Under the pieces are notes generated by a model. It searched no databases and had not been told where the DNA came from. It saw only the letters and a list, made by a program, of their open reading frames with translations. Shown here piece by piece: positions 42,467 through 50,570 of a stretch of DNA of 64,000 bases (position 1 is the first letter of the stretch; each line of letters begins with the position of its first letter). Position numbers and translations under genes: made by a program. The DNA comes from PFJX01 sp040757575 (GTDB lineage Bacteria > Pseudomonadota > Gammaproteobacteria > Burkholderiales > Thiobacillaceae): contig JBFLXA010000001.1 in assembly GCA_040757575.1 (NCBI GenBank), positions 372,001 to 436,000 on the forward strand, read 5' to 3'.

Positions 42467-44449
42467 TCAGAAGCGGTATTCGGCACTGACGTAGGCGTTG
42501 CGCCGGTCTTCCGGATAGGCATTGAAGGACGTGTAGGAGCCGTTGACGATGCCATAGGAGTAATAGGCCCTGTCGAACAGGTTGTTCACCCCTGCCTCCA
42601 GGCGCCAGGCCCCGGTCTCATGGCTGAGCTTCACATCTGCCACGGTGTAGGACGGCATGGTGCGGAAGCGGTTGGCCTGGTCGTTGTCGTAACGCTGACG
42701 CCCCACGTAGTTGAGGTTGAAACCCAGCCGGGTGGCGGGCGTGACCAGCCAGCCCAGATTGAGACCCAGACGGTCCCGGGGCACCAGGGGCACGTCGTTG
42801 CCGCTCACGTCCTGCCCCCCGTAGACGCCGGAACGGAAGCGGGCCTGGGTGCGGGTGTAGCGGGCGGCCAGGTCCACCCCGCCCCCCAGGAACAGGCTGC
42901 CCTCCAGCTCCAGGCCCCGGTGGCGGGTGGGAGACAGGTTCATGTTGCTGAAGGTGAGGGCGTTGTAGTGGATCTCGTCCGTCACAGCCATGTCGAACAG
43001 GCCGGCCCGGAATTTCGCGCCACTGTAGGCCCCCATGCCCTGCCATTCCAGGCCAAGCTCCCGGTCCCGGGATCGCTGGGGCTTGAGCAGGGCAGGACAG
43101 GGGGCGAACCAGCAGCGGTTCTCGTCGATGTTGCCCACCCGGAAACTGCGTCCCAGGCGGCCATAGGCGGAGAAGCCGGCCCCCAGTCCCTGCTTCAGGG
43201 CGATTTCATAGGCGGATAGATGATGGGTAACCGTGGTTTCCGGCCGGGGCACCAGGCGTTCACTCTGGGTCTGGGAGACGTTTTCCCGCCGGGCGCCCAG
43301 ACTCAGGCGGGTTGTTGCAGAGAGGCGCACCTCATCGCGGACATACAGGGCCCGGTTCTTCTGGGCACCCTCCTCGTCCAGGCTGGACATGAAGCCGGTG
43401 CCCAGGGTGTCGTTGTCGTAGGACCAGTCGCTCCAGTCCGCACCGATCGTGAACCGGTTCTCGGCCCCCGAAAGGCTGGACGTCCATAACAGGCGGGGGG
43501 ACAGCGTGGTTACCTGCACATCGGTCCCCATGCGGGTCGAACCAAACGCCGAGTCGTTAAACATGTCCGTATGCTTGTCCTGGTAACCCAGGTCCAGGGC
43601 CAGGGTCAGATCGCCCGTTTGCCTTTCCCCACGCAGGGAGAGACGCCGGCTGTTGCTGTCCAGAAAATCGTCCGGCGTCGCGGCCCCCCGGGGGTCGCTG
43701 TCCAGCTGGGCCTCGGTACGGGCCCCGGGCAGGCGGGCTTTCTGGTCATCCGCGTTGATGCCCAGAACGATGAAGCCCTCATCCGAGCCATAACGCAGCT
43801 CGGCGCTCCCAGCCCGCTGCTCGGCCCGGTTGTTGTCGCGGTAGTTGTCGTTGCCGTAATCCTGGAGATGCACCGCCAGGCCCCAGGGACCGCTGCCCAG
43901 CTTGAGACCGCCGCGCAGATCCCTCAGGTCGTGGCTGCCGGCAGTGGCCGATATATTGCCCTCCAGGCCCGATTCCGCCGGGGCACGGGTGATGATGTTG
44001 ATGGTGCCCGCCGTGGCGCCGCCGCCATAGAGCACCGCCCCACTGCCCCGCAGGATCTCGATGCGCTCGATGGCATCGATGGGCAGGGCGGAAAGCCGGG
44101 CGGTCACGCCGCCGTTTTCCGAAATGCGCTGGCCGTTCACCAGCACCAGGGTGTTCTGGTCCCCGGTCATGCCGAAGCCCCGCAAGTCCAGGGGCGTATC
44201 GGGCACGCCGGTGAAGTTGATGCGGGTATGCACGCCCCCTAGTTTGTGCAGGATTTCGGACACAGTCTTGGCGGAACTGTCGCGGATATCCTCCGCCGTG
44301 ATGATCTGGGCAGCGATTGGGGTATTCATGCCGGCCGACTCGAAACGGGTGGCGGTGACGAGGATGACGCCCAGTTCAGGGATGGTTTCCGCCTGGGCGG
44401 AACAGGAAAACAGGCCGGCGAGACAAGCGGCCAGAAGGGTGCGTTGCAT
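42467..44449 (-). CDS. btuB: TonB-dependent cobalamin receptor
   Basis: Outer-membrane gated barrel for B12. 660 residues from ATG 44449, behind AAAGG. Signal peptide MQRTLLAACLAGLFSCSAQA, TonB box ELGVILVTATR, plug domain (about 45-155, with LRGFGMTGDQNTLVLVNGQR and RIEILRGSGAVLYGGGATAG), then a 22-strand barrel ending in AYVSAEYRF with the terminal Phe. Substrate is assigned from the cobalamin riboswitch just upstream and the downstream btuFCD genes. A much longer frame reads into the riboswitch and is rejected. Confidence 0.94.
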   Translation of the reverse strand: MQRTLLAACLAGLFSCSAQAETIPELGVILVTATRFESAGMNTPIAAQIITAEDIRDSSAKTVSEILHKLGGVHTRINFTGVPDTPLDLRGFGMTGDQNTLVLVNGQRISENGGVTARLSALPIDAIERIEILRGSGAVLYGGGATAGTINIITRAPAESGLEGNISATAGSHDLRDLRGGLKLGSGPWGLAVHLQDYGNDNYRDNNRAEQRAGSAELRYGSDEGFIVLGINADDQKARLPGARTEAQLDSDPRGAATPDDFLDSNSRRLSLRGERQTGDLTLALDLGYQDKHTDMFNDSAFGSTRMGTDVQVTTLSPRLLWTSSLSGAENRFTIGADWSDWSYDNDTLGTGFMSSLDEEGAQKNRALYVRDEVRLSATTRLSLGARRENVSQTQSERLVPRPETTVTHHLSAYEIALKQGLGAGFSAYGRLGRSFRVGNIDENRCWFAPCPALLKPQRSRDRELGLEWQGMGAYSGAKFRAGLFDMAVTDEIHYNALTFSNMNLSPTRHRGLELEGSLFLGGGVDLAARYTRTQARFRSGVYGGQDVSGNDVPLVPRDRLGLNLGWLVTPATRLGFNLNYVGRQRYDNDQANRFRTMPSYTVADVKLSHETGAWRLEAGVNNLFDRAYYSYGIVNGSYTSFNAYPEDRRNAYVSAEYRF

Positions 44450-44621
44450 GAAGAAAGACCTTTTTCGGATCCCAGCGTCCCCGCAGGGATAAGCCACAAG
44501 ACGGGCCGAAAAAGGAAAGCCAGAGCACTCCGGGCAGGCAGCGTGGCTGTCCTGCCCTGGCCGCTCCCACGGGGGGAGAAGGTGCAACCCTGGCACCGCC
44601 CTCCGCGGCCCGCATCCTGCT

Positions 44622-44803
44622 TCGGGCCGGTCTCCGGGCTGGCGCCGCGGGCTTAACAAAACCCAGACCGTTCGCCTTCCCGTCTTGCGACAGTGGCCGT
44701 GGAACAATCATTCAGCGCTTACCGTTGCGGGGGCAGCACAGGCATTGGGACTGTGTCCCGCACCTGTTTCCCGTTTCACCCGTCTCACAACGGGCACCTG
44801 AAG
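44622..44803 (-). promoter_or_regulatory. Cobalamin riboswitch (B12 element)
   Basis: On the minus strand the leader contains the core GGGAAACAGGTGCGGGAC, the strand CCTGTGCTGCCCCCGCAACGG with GTAAGC, the B12-box GCCACTG, and the 3' part AAGACGGGAAGGCGAACGG with terminal P1 pairing near GGCGCCAGCCCGGAGACCGG. These match the class-I cobalamin aptamer in order. Adenosylcobalamin binding is expected to lower btuB operon expression. The 3' boundary is approximate, and about 170 bases separate it from the start codon, room for an expression platform. Confidence 0.93.
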
Positions 44804-44865
44804 CTTTAGAGAGTGTAATCGTGCCATCCAGGGACAGCCATCCCTCCGATGGGTAGGGACTTTCA

Positions 44866-45408
44866 CTAATCCCTACTGATGCCCCCATACCTGACGGCAT
44901 ACTGGATTTTCTTCAGGTCGCCAGCGGTTTCCACCGCGCAAAGGTAATGGAAAAACAGTTCCCGCTGATGACTGGTTGCCTGGCGCACGGGGATGAATTC
45001 CCATTTTGCGTAACGGTTGCGCGACCAGTCGCCGTTCTTGCGGCCGAAGGCATATAGCTTGCGTTCACCGGTTTCGCAGCGCATGCCCTCAAAGCTGACC
45101 GTTTCGGCGCCCGCGGGACTCCGGATCAGCACGGTATAACGCACGACGCCATCCTGCCCCACGCTGATGGAAGGGTAATCGATGTAGAAACGGTTGCTGG
45201 TGGCGGAACTGACGATGAATTCCACCAGGTTTTCAGCCTTTGGGTAGGGTGGGATCTGGGACTGGATTTCCGTCCAGGCCTTGGCGTTTTCGTCGAACTC
45301 GTACTCGAAATCCCCCTTTGCGAAACTATCCCCGGAAATGCTCGCCGGAGTATCGGCAAATGAGGGGAGGCCCCAAAGACCTAACAGGATGACCGCCAGA
45401 AAGCGCAT
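44866..45408 (-). CDS. Secreted CNP1-like family protein
   Basis: 180 residues from ATG 45408, preceded by a perfect GGAGG. Signal peptide FLAVILLGLWGLPSFA. The mature part (DFEYEFDENAKAWTEIQSQIP, LVEFIVSSATSNRFYID, VSFEGMRCETGERKLYAFGR) matches my memory of the CNP1-like domain (DUF-type, betaproteobacterial). Two Cys in the mature part may form a disulfide. Function unknown; family name is from recall, not a search. Confidence 0.65.
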   Translation of the reverse strand: MRFLAVILLGLWGLPSFADTPASISGDSFAKGDFEYEFDENAKAWTEIQSQIPPYPKAENLVEFIVSSATSNRFYIDYPSISVGQDGVVRYTVLIRSPAGAETVSFEGMRCETGERKLYAFGRKNGDWSRNRYAKWEFIPVRQATSHQRELFFHYLCAVETAGDLKKIQYAVRYGGISRD

Positions 45409-45467
45409 AGAAACCTCCAGAACAGGGCTGCCATGATAGCGCCCCGGGGGCAATCGGTCAGTCCTGG

Positions 45468-46049
45468 TCAGTCCAGATCCGCCGCCAGGGCATCCCGCAC
45501 CGGCCCTGGCAGGTCCGTGGCCACGGTCATGCCGGGGTGGTCGATGCCGGCGGCGATGGCCGCCCCCGCCTTCACCGCCCCGCACATCTCCGGGGTCAGC
45601 TCGAAGCGCATGAAATGGATGGACGCGGTCTTGTCCGGGGCGCTGCGATCCAGGTCCTCGTTGCTGAAGGGGTGTACCTTGTCGAAGCCCGCCACCTGCA
45701 CCCAGACCGTGTCCTCGATTCCCAGGAGCCGGGCCAGGGCGGCCCGGCGTTCAGCCTCGTCGGGGTACTCGATCATGAAAGTGGCCTTCCAGTTGCGGCC
45801 GTCCGGGATGAGAGGGTTGTATACATCCAGTTCCTCCTGGATCAGTTCCGGCTCGAACATGCGTTCCAGGCGCAGCATCTCCTGGACCTGGTACTGCATG
45901 GTCAGTGCGTCCTCGAAATACAGGGCCGCATGGGGCCCCAGGGCCACCCGGCGGTGTTTCTTGTGAGCGATGACCTTGGCCCGGAACTCGGGCCGGGCCC
46001 GGGCATATTGCTCCAGGCTGAAAAGGCTTTCGTGGGTGAGTTTTTGCAT
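45468..46049 (-). CDS. DUF3501 family protein
   Basis: 193 residues. The family blocks LFSLEQYARARPEFRAKVIAHK and RRVALGPHAALYFEDALTMQYQVQEML are visible. The middle has PDGRNWKATFMIEYPDEAERR, and the C-terminal third contains SIHFMRFELTPEMC. AGGAG precedes ATG 46049. It follows the Fe-S protein gene by 29 bases, and DUF3501 is often next to rubrerythrin and such Fe-S proteins. Function not established. Confidence 0.8.
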   Translation of the reverse strand: MQKLTHESLFSLEQYARARPEFRAKVIAHKKHRRVALGPHAALYFEDALTMQYQVQEMLRLERMFEPELIQEELDVYNPLIPDGRNWKATFMIEYPDEAERRAALARLLGIEDTVWVQVAGFDKVHPFSNEDLDRSAPDKTASIHFMRFELTPEMCGAVKAGAAIAAGIDHPGMTVATDLPGPVRDALAADLD

Positions 46050-46078
46050 GCTGGTCTCCTTGCTGTCATTCCCACGAA

Positions 46079-47413
46079 TTAAATACCGTAGGCCTTGCGG
46101 ATCAGGGTGATGGGGTGTTCCGGCTCGCTGCCATCCCCCCGCACGTGGCCGATGTGGTGGCCCGCCATGGCGCAGTCGCTGCCATAGTGGTCCGGCTTGG
46201 CCTGGTTCACCCGGTTCACCACGGGTTTGACGATCTTCACGGCATATTCGTGGAACTCCTTCTTCACCGCATAGGTGCCGTCGTGGCCGGAACAGCGCTC
46301 GATGAACTCGATTTCCGTGCCGGGCACCAGGGCCAGGGTCTCCTTGGTCTTGGGGCCGATGTTCTGCACCCGCTGGTGGCAGGCGGCGTGGTAGGCCACC
46401 TTGCCCAGTGGCTGCTTGAAATCGGTGTTCAGCTTGCCTTCCTTGTGGCGCAGCATCAGATATTCGAAGGGGTCGTAAAAGGCGTTCTTCACCTTCTGCA
46501 CGTCCGGGTCGTCGGGGAACATGAGGGGCAGTTCCTGCTTGAACATGAGCACGCAGGAGGGAATCAGGGCGGTGAGGTCCCAGCCCTCGTCCACCATCCT
46601 GGCCAGCACGGGAATGTTGGCTTCCTTGGCGGCCCGCACGGATTCCAGGTCTCCCAGTTCCAGCTTGGGCATGCCGCAGCAGCGCTCCTTTTCCGCCAGG
46701 GTGACGGGAATGCCGTTGTGCTGGAACACCGCCACCAGGTCTTCGCCAGGCCCGGGTTCCTTGCGGTTCATGTAGCAGGTGGCGAACAGGGCGATCTTGC
46801 CCTTGGTCTCACCCGCAGGCGTGCCCCGGGTATCGGCCGGTAGTCTGTCCAGGCGGGCCCGCAACGGACGGCTGGTAAATTCCGGCAACCAGGCCTCGGC
46901 GGAGATTTCCGCCACGGACTCCAGGGCCTTGCGGGCCATACCCACCTTGCTGACGGCATTGACCACCTGGGCCACCACGGGAATGCCGGCAAAACTGCCC
47001 ACCAGATCGGTGCTGGTGAGCACCTTGTCACGCAGTTTTGTCTCACCTTTCCGGAAGTGCACGGCCTTGGCCCGCAACATCAGGTGGGGAAAATCCAGAT
47101 TCCATTCGTGAGGCGGCACGTAGGGGCACTTGGTCATGTAGCACAGGTCGCATAGGTAGCAGTGCTCCACCACCTTCCAGTAATCCGCTTTCTTCACCCC
47201 GTCCACTTCCATGGATTCGGATTCGTCCACCAGGTCGAACAGGGTGGGGAAGGACTGGCACAGGGACACGCACCGGCGGCAGCCGTGGCAGATGTCGAAC
47301 ACCCGTTCCATTTCTAGGAACAGGGCGTCTTCGCTGTAGAACTGCGGGTTTTGCCAGTCCAGGGGGTGGCGGGTGGGGGCTTCCAGGTTGCCTTCGCGCT
47401 TTGGGGTAGCCAT
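46079..47413 (-). CDS. Fe-S oxidoreductase, GlpC/HdrD-like
   Basis: 444 residues. N-terminal ferredoxin-like part with two 4Fe-4S motifs: CHGCRRCVSLC and CYLCDLCYMTKCP. The C-terminal half has CCG-type Cys motifs, ERCCGMPKLELGD and a CHQR/ERCSGHDG region, typical of heterodisulfide reductase D and GlpC. No membrane anchor is apparent. GAGGAG precedes ATG 47413. It lies between rubrerythrin and DUF3501 on one strand, a known conserved trio whose biochemical role is not settled; delivery of electrons to rubrerythrin is a reasonable inference. Confidence 0.85.
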   Translation of the reverse strand: MATPKREGNLEAPTRHPLDWQNPQFYSEDALFLEMERVFDICHGCRRCVSLCQSFPTLFDLVDESESMEVDGVKKADYWKVVEHCYLCDLCYMTKCPYVPPHEWNLDFPHLMLRAKAVHFRKGETKLRDKVLTSTDLVGSFAGIPVVAQVVNAVSKVGMARKALESVAEISAEAWLPEFTSRPLRARLDRLPADTRGTPAGETKGKIALFATCYMNRKEPGPGEDLVAVFQHNGIPVTLAEKERCCGMPKLELGDLESVRAAKEANIPVLARMVDEGWDLTALIPSCVLMFKQELPLMFPDDPDVQKVKNAFYDPFEYLMLRHKEGKLNTDFKQPLGKVAYHAACHQRVQNIGPKTKETLALVPGTEIEFIERCSGHDGTYAVKKEFHEYAVKIVKPVVNRVNQAKPDHYGSDCAMAGHHIGHVRGDGSEPEHPITLIRKAYGI

Positions 47414-47447
47414 GGGTCTCCTCGTCTTGTATTTCTGGTCAGGTAAC

Positions 47448-47471
47448 GAAAAGGGCGGCCACGCCGCCCTC
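47448..47471 (-). terminator. Rho-independent terminator after the rubrerythrin gene
   Basis: On the minus strand GGGCGGC-GTG-GCCGCCC is followed by TTTTC. It lies between the rubrerythrin stop and the Fe-S gene start, so the two may be partly uncoupled. Confidence 0.75.
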
Positions 47472-47525
47472 AGCCTTGCCCCGACGCCCCCCTCAAGCGA
47501 GAGGGGGAGGATGTCAGGCGCCTGT

Positions 47526-47945
47526 TCAGGAGCCCAGTTCGTTCAGGGCCTTCTGGTAGCGGTTGGCGTGGGAGCGCTCGGCCTTGGCCAGGGTCTCGAA
47601 CCAGTCGGCGATCTCGTCGAAGCCCTCTTCACGGGCATCCTTGGCCATCCCGGGGTACATGTCGGTGTACTCGTGGGTCTCGCCGGCCACGGCGGTCTTC
47701 AGGTTGTCGGCGGTGGGGCCGAAGGGCAGGCCGGTGGCGGGGTCGCCGCACTGCTCCAGATACTCCAGATGGCCGTGGGCGTGGCCGGTTTCACCTTCTG
47801 CGGTGGAGCGGAACAGGGCCGCCACGTCGTTGTAGCCCTCCACGTCCGCCTTGGATGCGAAGTACAGGTAACGGCGGTTGGCCTGGGATTCGCCGGCGAA
47901 GGCATCCTTCAGATGCTTCTCGGTCTTGGAACCTTTCAGTTGCAT
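47526..47945 (-). CDS. Rubrerythrin lacking the rubredoxin domain
   Basis: Di-iron peroxidase that detoxifies hydrogen peroxide. 139 residues, with only the ferritin-like domain. Ligands: E19 (GESQANRRY), E52 and H55 (EGETGH), E89 and E92 (GETHEY), E123 and H126 (AERSH). The usual C-terminal rubredoxin domain is absent, so electrons must come from a separate protein. AGGAG precedes ATG 47945. Upstream is a perfect 15-base palindrome. Confidence 0.93.
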   Translation of the reverse strand: MQLKGSKTEKHLKDAFAGESQANRRYLYFASKADVEGYNDVAALFRSTAEGETGHAHGHLEYLEQCGDPATGLPFGPTADNLKTAVAGETHEYTDMYPGMAKDAREEGFDEIADWFETLAKAERSHANRYQKALNELGS

Positions 47946-48032
47946 GGTGGACTCCTCATTTGATTGGACGTTTACCCTTGGGGGGTATAGCCATTCTTGA
48001 AGGCCGCCGCGGTATTGGGAAATTTATTTTCT

Positions 48033-48047
48033 CTATTGCCGCAATAG
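48033..48047. promoter_or_regulatory. Perfect palindrome upstream of the rubrerythrin gene
   Basis: CTATTGC-C-GCAATAG, 7-base arms around one base, lies 87 bases before the rubrerythrin start in a short AT-rich region. Its RNA loop would be too small for a terminator stem, which favours a dimeric-regulator operator. Regulator unknown. Confidence 0.5.
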
Positions 48048-48064
48048 TAAATAACTAACACGGC

Positions 48065-48646
48065 CTAGCGCAGGCTGACGACCAGCCCTCCCACCGCCAC
48101 CAGCACCACCAGTGCCCATCCCAGGCGATCTACGTAACGGTGCATCATGGTTTTCATGCGTTCGCCCCCCCAGGCCATCAAGGCCGCGACGAGGAAGAAC
48201 CGCCCACCCCGCCCAACCACCGAGGCCAGCACGAAAGGAAACAGGGCCATGGACAGGCCGCCCGCCGCAATGGTGAACACCTTGTAGGGAATGGGAGAAA
48301 AGCCCGCCACCAGCACCGCCCAGAAACCCCAGCGGCCAAACCATTCCACCGCCGTCTGATAGGCCGGAAAATAACGGCTTTCCTGGAGCCAGGGCATGAT
48401 CATGTCCAGGGCGAAATAGCCGATGGCGTAGCCGAACAGCCCTCCCGCCACCGAAGTCAGGGTAGTCAGCAGCGCCAGGTACATGGCCCGCCGGGGGCTG
48501 GCCAGGCACATGGGAGCCAGCATCACATCCGGCGGGATGGGGAAGAACGAGGACTCCGCAAAGCTCAGTCCCCCCAGATACCAGGGCGCCCGGGGGTGTC
48601 GGGACCAGGCCATGACCCGGGTATACAGGGCAGAAAAAAGTTTCAT
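48065..48646 (-). CDS. YqaA/DedA-type membrane protein
   Basis: 193 residues with about five membrane helices and the SNARE-associated (VTT) domain. Markers: YLGGLSFAESSFFPIPPDVML, GGLFGYAIGYFALD, and FSPIPYKVFTIAAGGLSMALFPFVLAS with the conserved Arg in VVGRGGRF. Family members are lipid scramblase-like or transporter-like inner-membrane proteins; substrate here is unknown. The start ATG 48646 has no strong ribosome site. Confidence 0.85.
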   Translation of the reverse strand: MKLFSALYTRVMAWSRHPRAPWYLGGLSFAESSFFPIPPDVMLAPMCLASPRRAMYLALLTTLTSVAGGLFGYAIGYFALDMIMPWLQESRYFPAYQTAVEWFGRWGFWAVLVAGFSPIPYKVFTIAAGGLSMALFPFVLASVVGRGGRFFLVAALMAWGGERMKTMMHRYVDRLGWALVVLVAVGGLVVSLR

Positions 48647-48674
48647 GCTGAATCCGGGGCGACGTTGGCGACGC

Positions 48675-49562
48675 TCAGCGCCGCAGGGTCATGCGGTAGA
48701 CCTTGCCTTCCATCATGCCCGGCACCCAGAGCTTGCCCTGGTCGTCCAGGAACAGGTCAGCCGGGCCGGCGATGGGAGTCTTCTCGTTGGCCACGCTGAT
48801 CTGGCCCGTGCGGGTGTCCAGTACGTGCAGCAGGCCGGCTGGTTCGAACTTGACCCAGTTGGAGATGAGCCAGCGGTTGGCCCCCAGGTCCACCACGCCA
48901 TCGAAATAGCCCCCCGGAGTGGGGGTGAAAGTCTTAACCAGGCTGGCTGTCTTGCCCTTCAAACGGTAGGTGCGCACCACGCCATTGGGCTGGCTGTCGG
49001 TGCCCCACTCCACGACGATGAGCTGGTCCCGCCGCACCTTCATGCCGTTGGGGCCCTGGGGCGGGGTGTCGAAGACCAGTTCCTCGTAGCGCTTCGCCTT
49101 CAGGTCGATGACGAACACCTTGCCGATATCCGTGGCAGAAAGCAGCAACCGGCGATTGTCGAGACGGGCAAAGCCGTTCAGGAACTGGGCACCGGTAGCC
49201 GCCATGTCCAGTTCAAACACGGGTTTGCCGTCACTCACGCGAAACCCCACCACCCGATCGATGTCCGCCACGTAGAGCACGCCGTCCACGGCAATCATGC
49301 CCTTGGGGCCGTTGAGCTTTCCGGCCCACTTCAGGGCCTTGACATTACCTTCCCGGTCAAGCCGGGAGATGAAACCGTCACCGTCCTTGGCCATGGGCTC
49401 CAACTTCTCGCCCAAGTTGGAAACGAATACATCCTTGCCGGCCACCACCACGCTTTCCGGCGAGGAAAAACCCGCAACGGTCTTGTCCACCTGAACGGTG
49501 GCCGCAGAAACCGCCGCGCTGAAGCCCATCAATCCCAAAACCAGCCAGAATCCCGCACCCAT
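48675..49562 (-). CDS. Secreted beta-propeller protein (SMP-30/NHL-like)
   Basis: 295 residues from ATG 49562, behind GGGAG. Signal peptide FWLVLGLMGFSAAVSA. The mature part shows repeated blade motifs: SPESVVVAGKDVFVSNLG, GPKGMIAVDGVLYVADID, GPNGMKVRRDQLIVVEWG, GPADLFLDDQGKLWVPGM. This is the six-bladed SMP-30/gluconolactonase or NHL type. No lactonase metal site is clear, so a binding or scaffold role is possible. It follows secF on the same strand. Confidence 0.82.
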   Translation of the reverse strand: MGAGFWLVLGLMGFSAAVSAATVQVDKTVAGFSSPESVVVAGKDVFVSNLGEKLEPMAKDGDGFISRLDREGNVKALKWAGKLNGPKGMIAVDGVLYVADIDRVVGFRVSDGKPVFELDMAATGAQFLNGFARLDNRRLLLSATDIGKVFVIDLKAKRYEELVFDTPPQGPNGMKVRRDQLIVVEWGTDSQPNGVVRTYRLKGKTASLVKTFTPTPGGYFDGVVDLGANRWLISNWVKFEPAGLLHVLDTRTGQISVANEKTPIAGPADLFLDDQGKLWVPGMMEGKVYRMTLRR

Positions 49563-49623
49563 GACCACTCCCGGATAAATACGCCTGGGGACGTCCCCCA
49601 CAACCTTCTACTTGCCCATCCGA

Positions 49624-50559
49624 TCAGACCATGGCCCCGGATTCGGGCTTGATGGGCTTGATGAAATCCTCCCGGGACACCCCCAGCCACAGGGTAATGG
49701 GGCTGGCCACCAGCACGGAGGAATAGGTGCCGACGACGATGCCGATGGCCAGACACAGGGCGAAGCCATACAGCACCTCGCCCCCCAGGAACAACATGGC
49801 CAGCACCATCAACAGGGTGGTGCCGCTGGTGATGACGGTACGGGACAGGGTGGCGGTCTTGGCGTTGTCCATGATGGCCGCCACATCGGTCATGCGGGTT
49901 TTCTTGAAGTTTTCCCGGATGCGGTCGAACACAACCACGGTGTCGTTCACGGAATAACCCAGGATGGCCAGCACCGCCGCCAGCACCGTCAGTGAAAACT
50001 CCCACTGAAACAGGGACCAGATGCCCAGGACGATGAAGATGTCATGGGCTGTGGCGAAGATGGCGCCAGCCGCCATGCGCCACTCGAAACGCAGGGCCAG
50101 GTAGAGGACGATGCCGATGGACACCACCAGCAAGGCGAGGGAACCGTCCTCGAACAGTTCCTTGCCCACCTGGGGTCCCACGAATTCCACCCGGCGCAGT
50201 TCCACGGCGGGGTCCGCCGTCTTCAGGATGACCAGCACCTTTTCCGACAACTGGGCCGAGGTTACCCCGGCCTTGACCGGCAGGCGCACCAACACTTCGC
50301 TGGCGGTGCCGAAAGTCTGTACCTGGGCATCGCCATGCCCGCCCCCGGCCAGGGCCGCACGAATTGCGGGGAGATCGGCAGCCTTGCCGGCATAACCGAC
50401 TTCCATCACCGTTCCCCCGGTGAAATCGACCCCCAGGTTCAAGCCCTTGGTGGCCAGCAGTCCGATGGAGGCGACAATGAAAGCCACGGATACAAAGATG
50501 GTGGACCGGGCCCACCGCATGAACGGGATGTCTTTTTTGACGTGGAAGAGTTCGATCAT
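49624..50559 (-). CDS. secF: Protein translocase subunit SecF
   Basis: With SecD, uses proton flow to assist export by SecYEG. 311 residues with six membrane helices and one periplasmic P1-like region. FTGGTVMEVGY, GIVLYLALRFEW, and the DTVVVFDRIREN motif near TM5 are standard. It starts 11 bases after the secD stop, one operon yajC-secD-secF. Confidence 0.97.
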   Translation of the reverse strand: MIELFHVKKDIPFMRWARSTIFVSVAFIVASIGLLATKGLNLGVDFTGGTVMEVGYAGKAADLPAIRAALAGGGHGDAQVQTFGTASEVLVRLPVKAGVTSAQLSEKVLVILKTADPAVELRRVEFVGPQVGKELFEDGSLALLVVSIGIVLYLALRFEWRMAAGAIFATAHDIFIVLGIWSLFQWEFSLTVLAAVLAILGYSVNDTVVVFDRIRENFKKTRMTDVAAIMDNAKTATLSRTVITSGTTLLMVLAMLFLGGEVLYGFALCLAIGIVVGTYSSVLVASPITLWLGVSREDFIKPIKPESGAMV

Positions 50560-50570
50560 GACGGCTGCTC

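Noticed and set aside
44450..44707. N-terminal extension of btuB
   Set aside because: The frame reads through the leader and into the cobalamin riboswitch; the signal peptide begins at ATG 44449.
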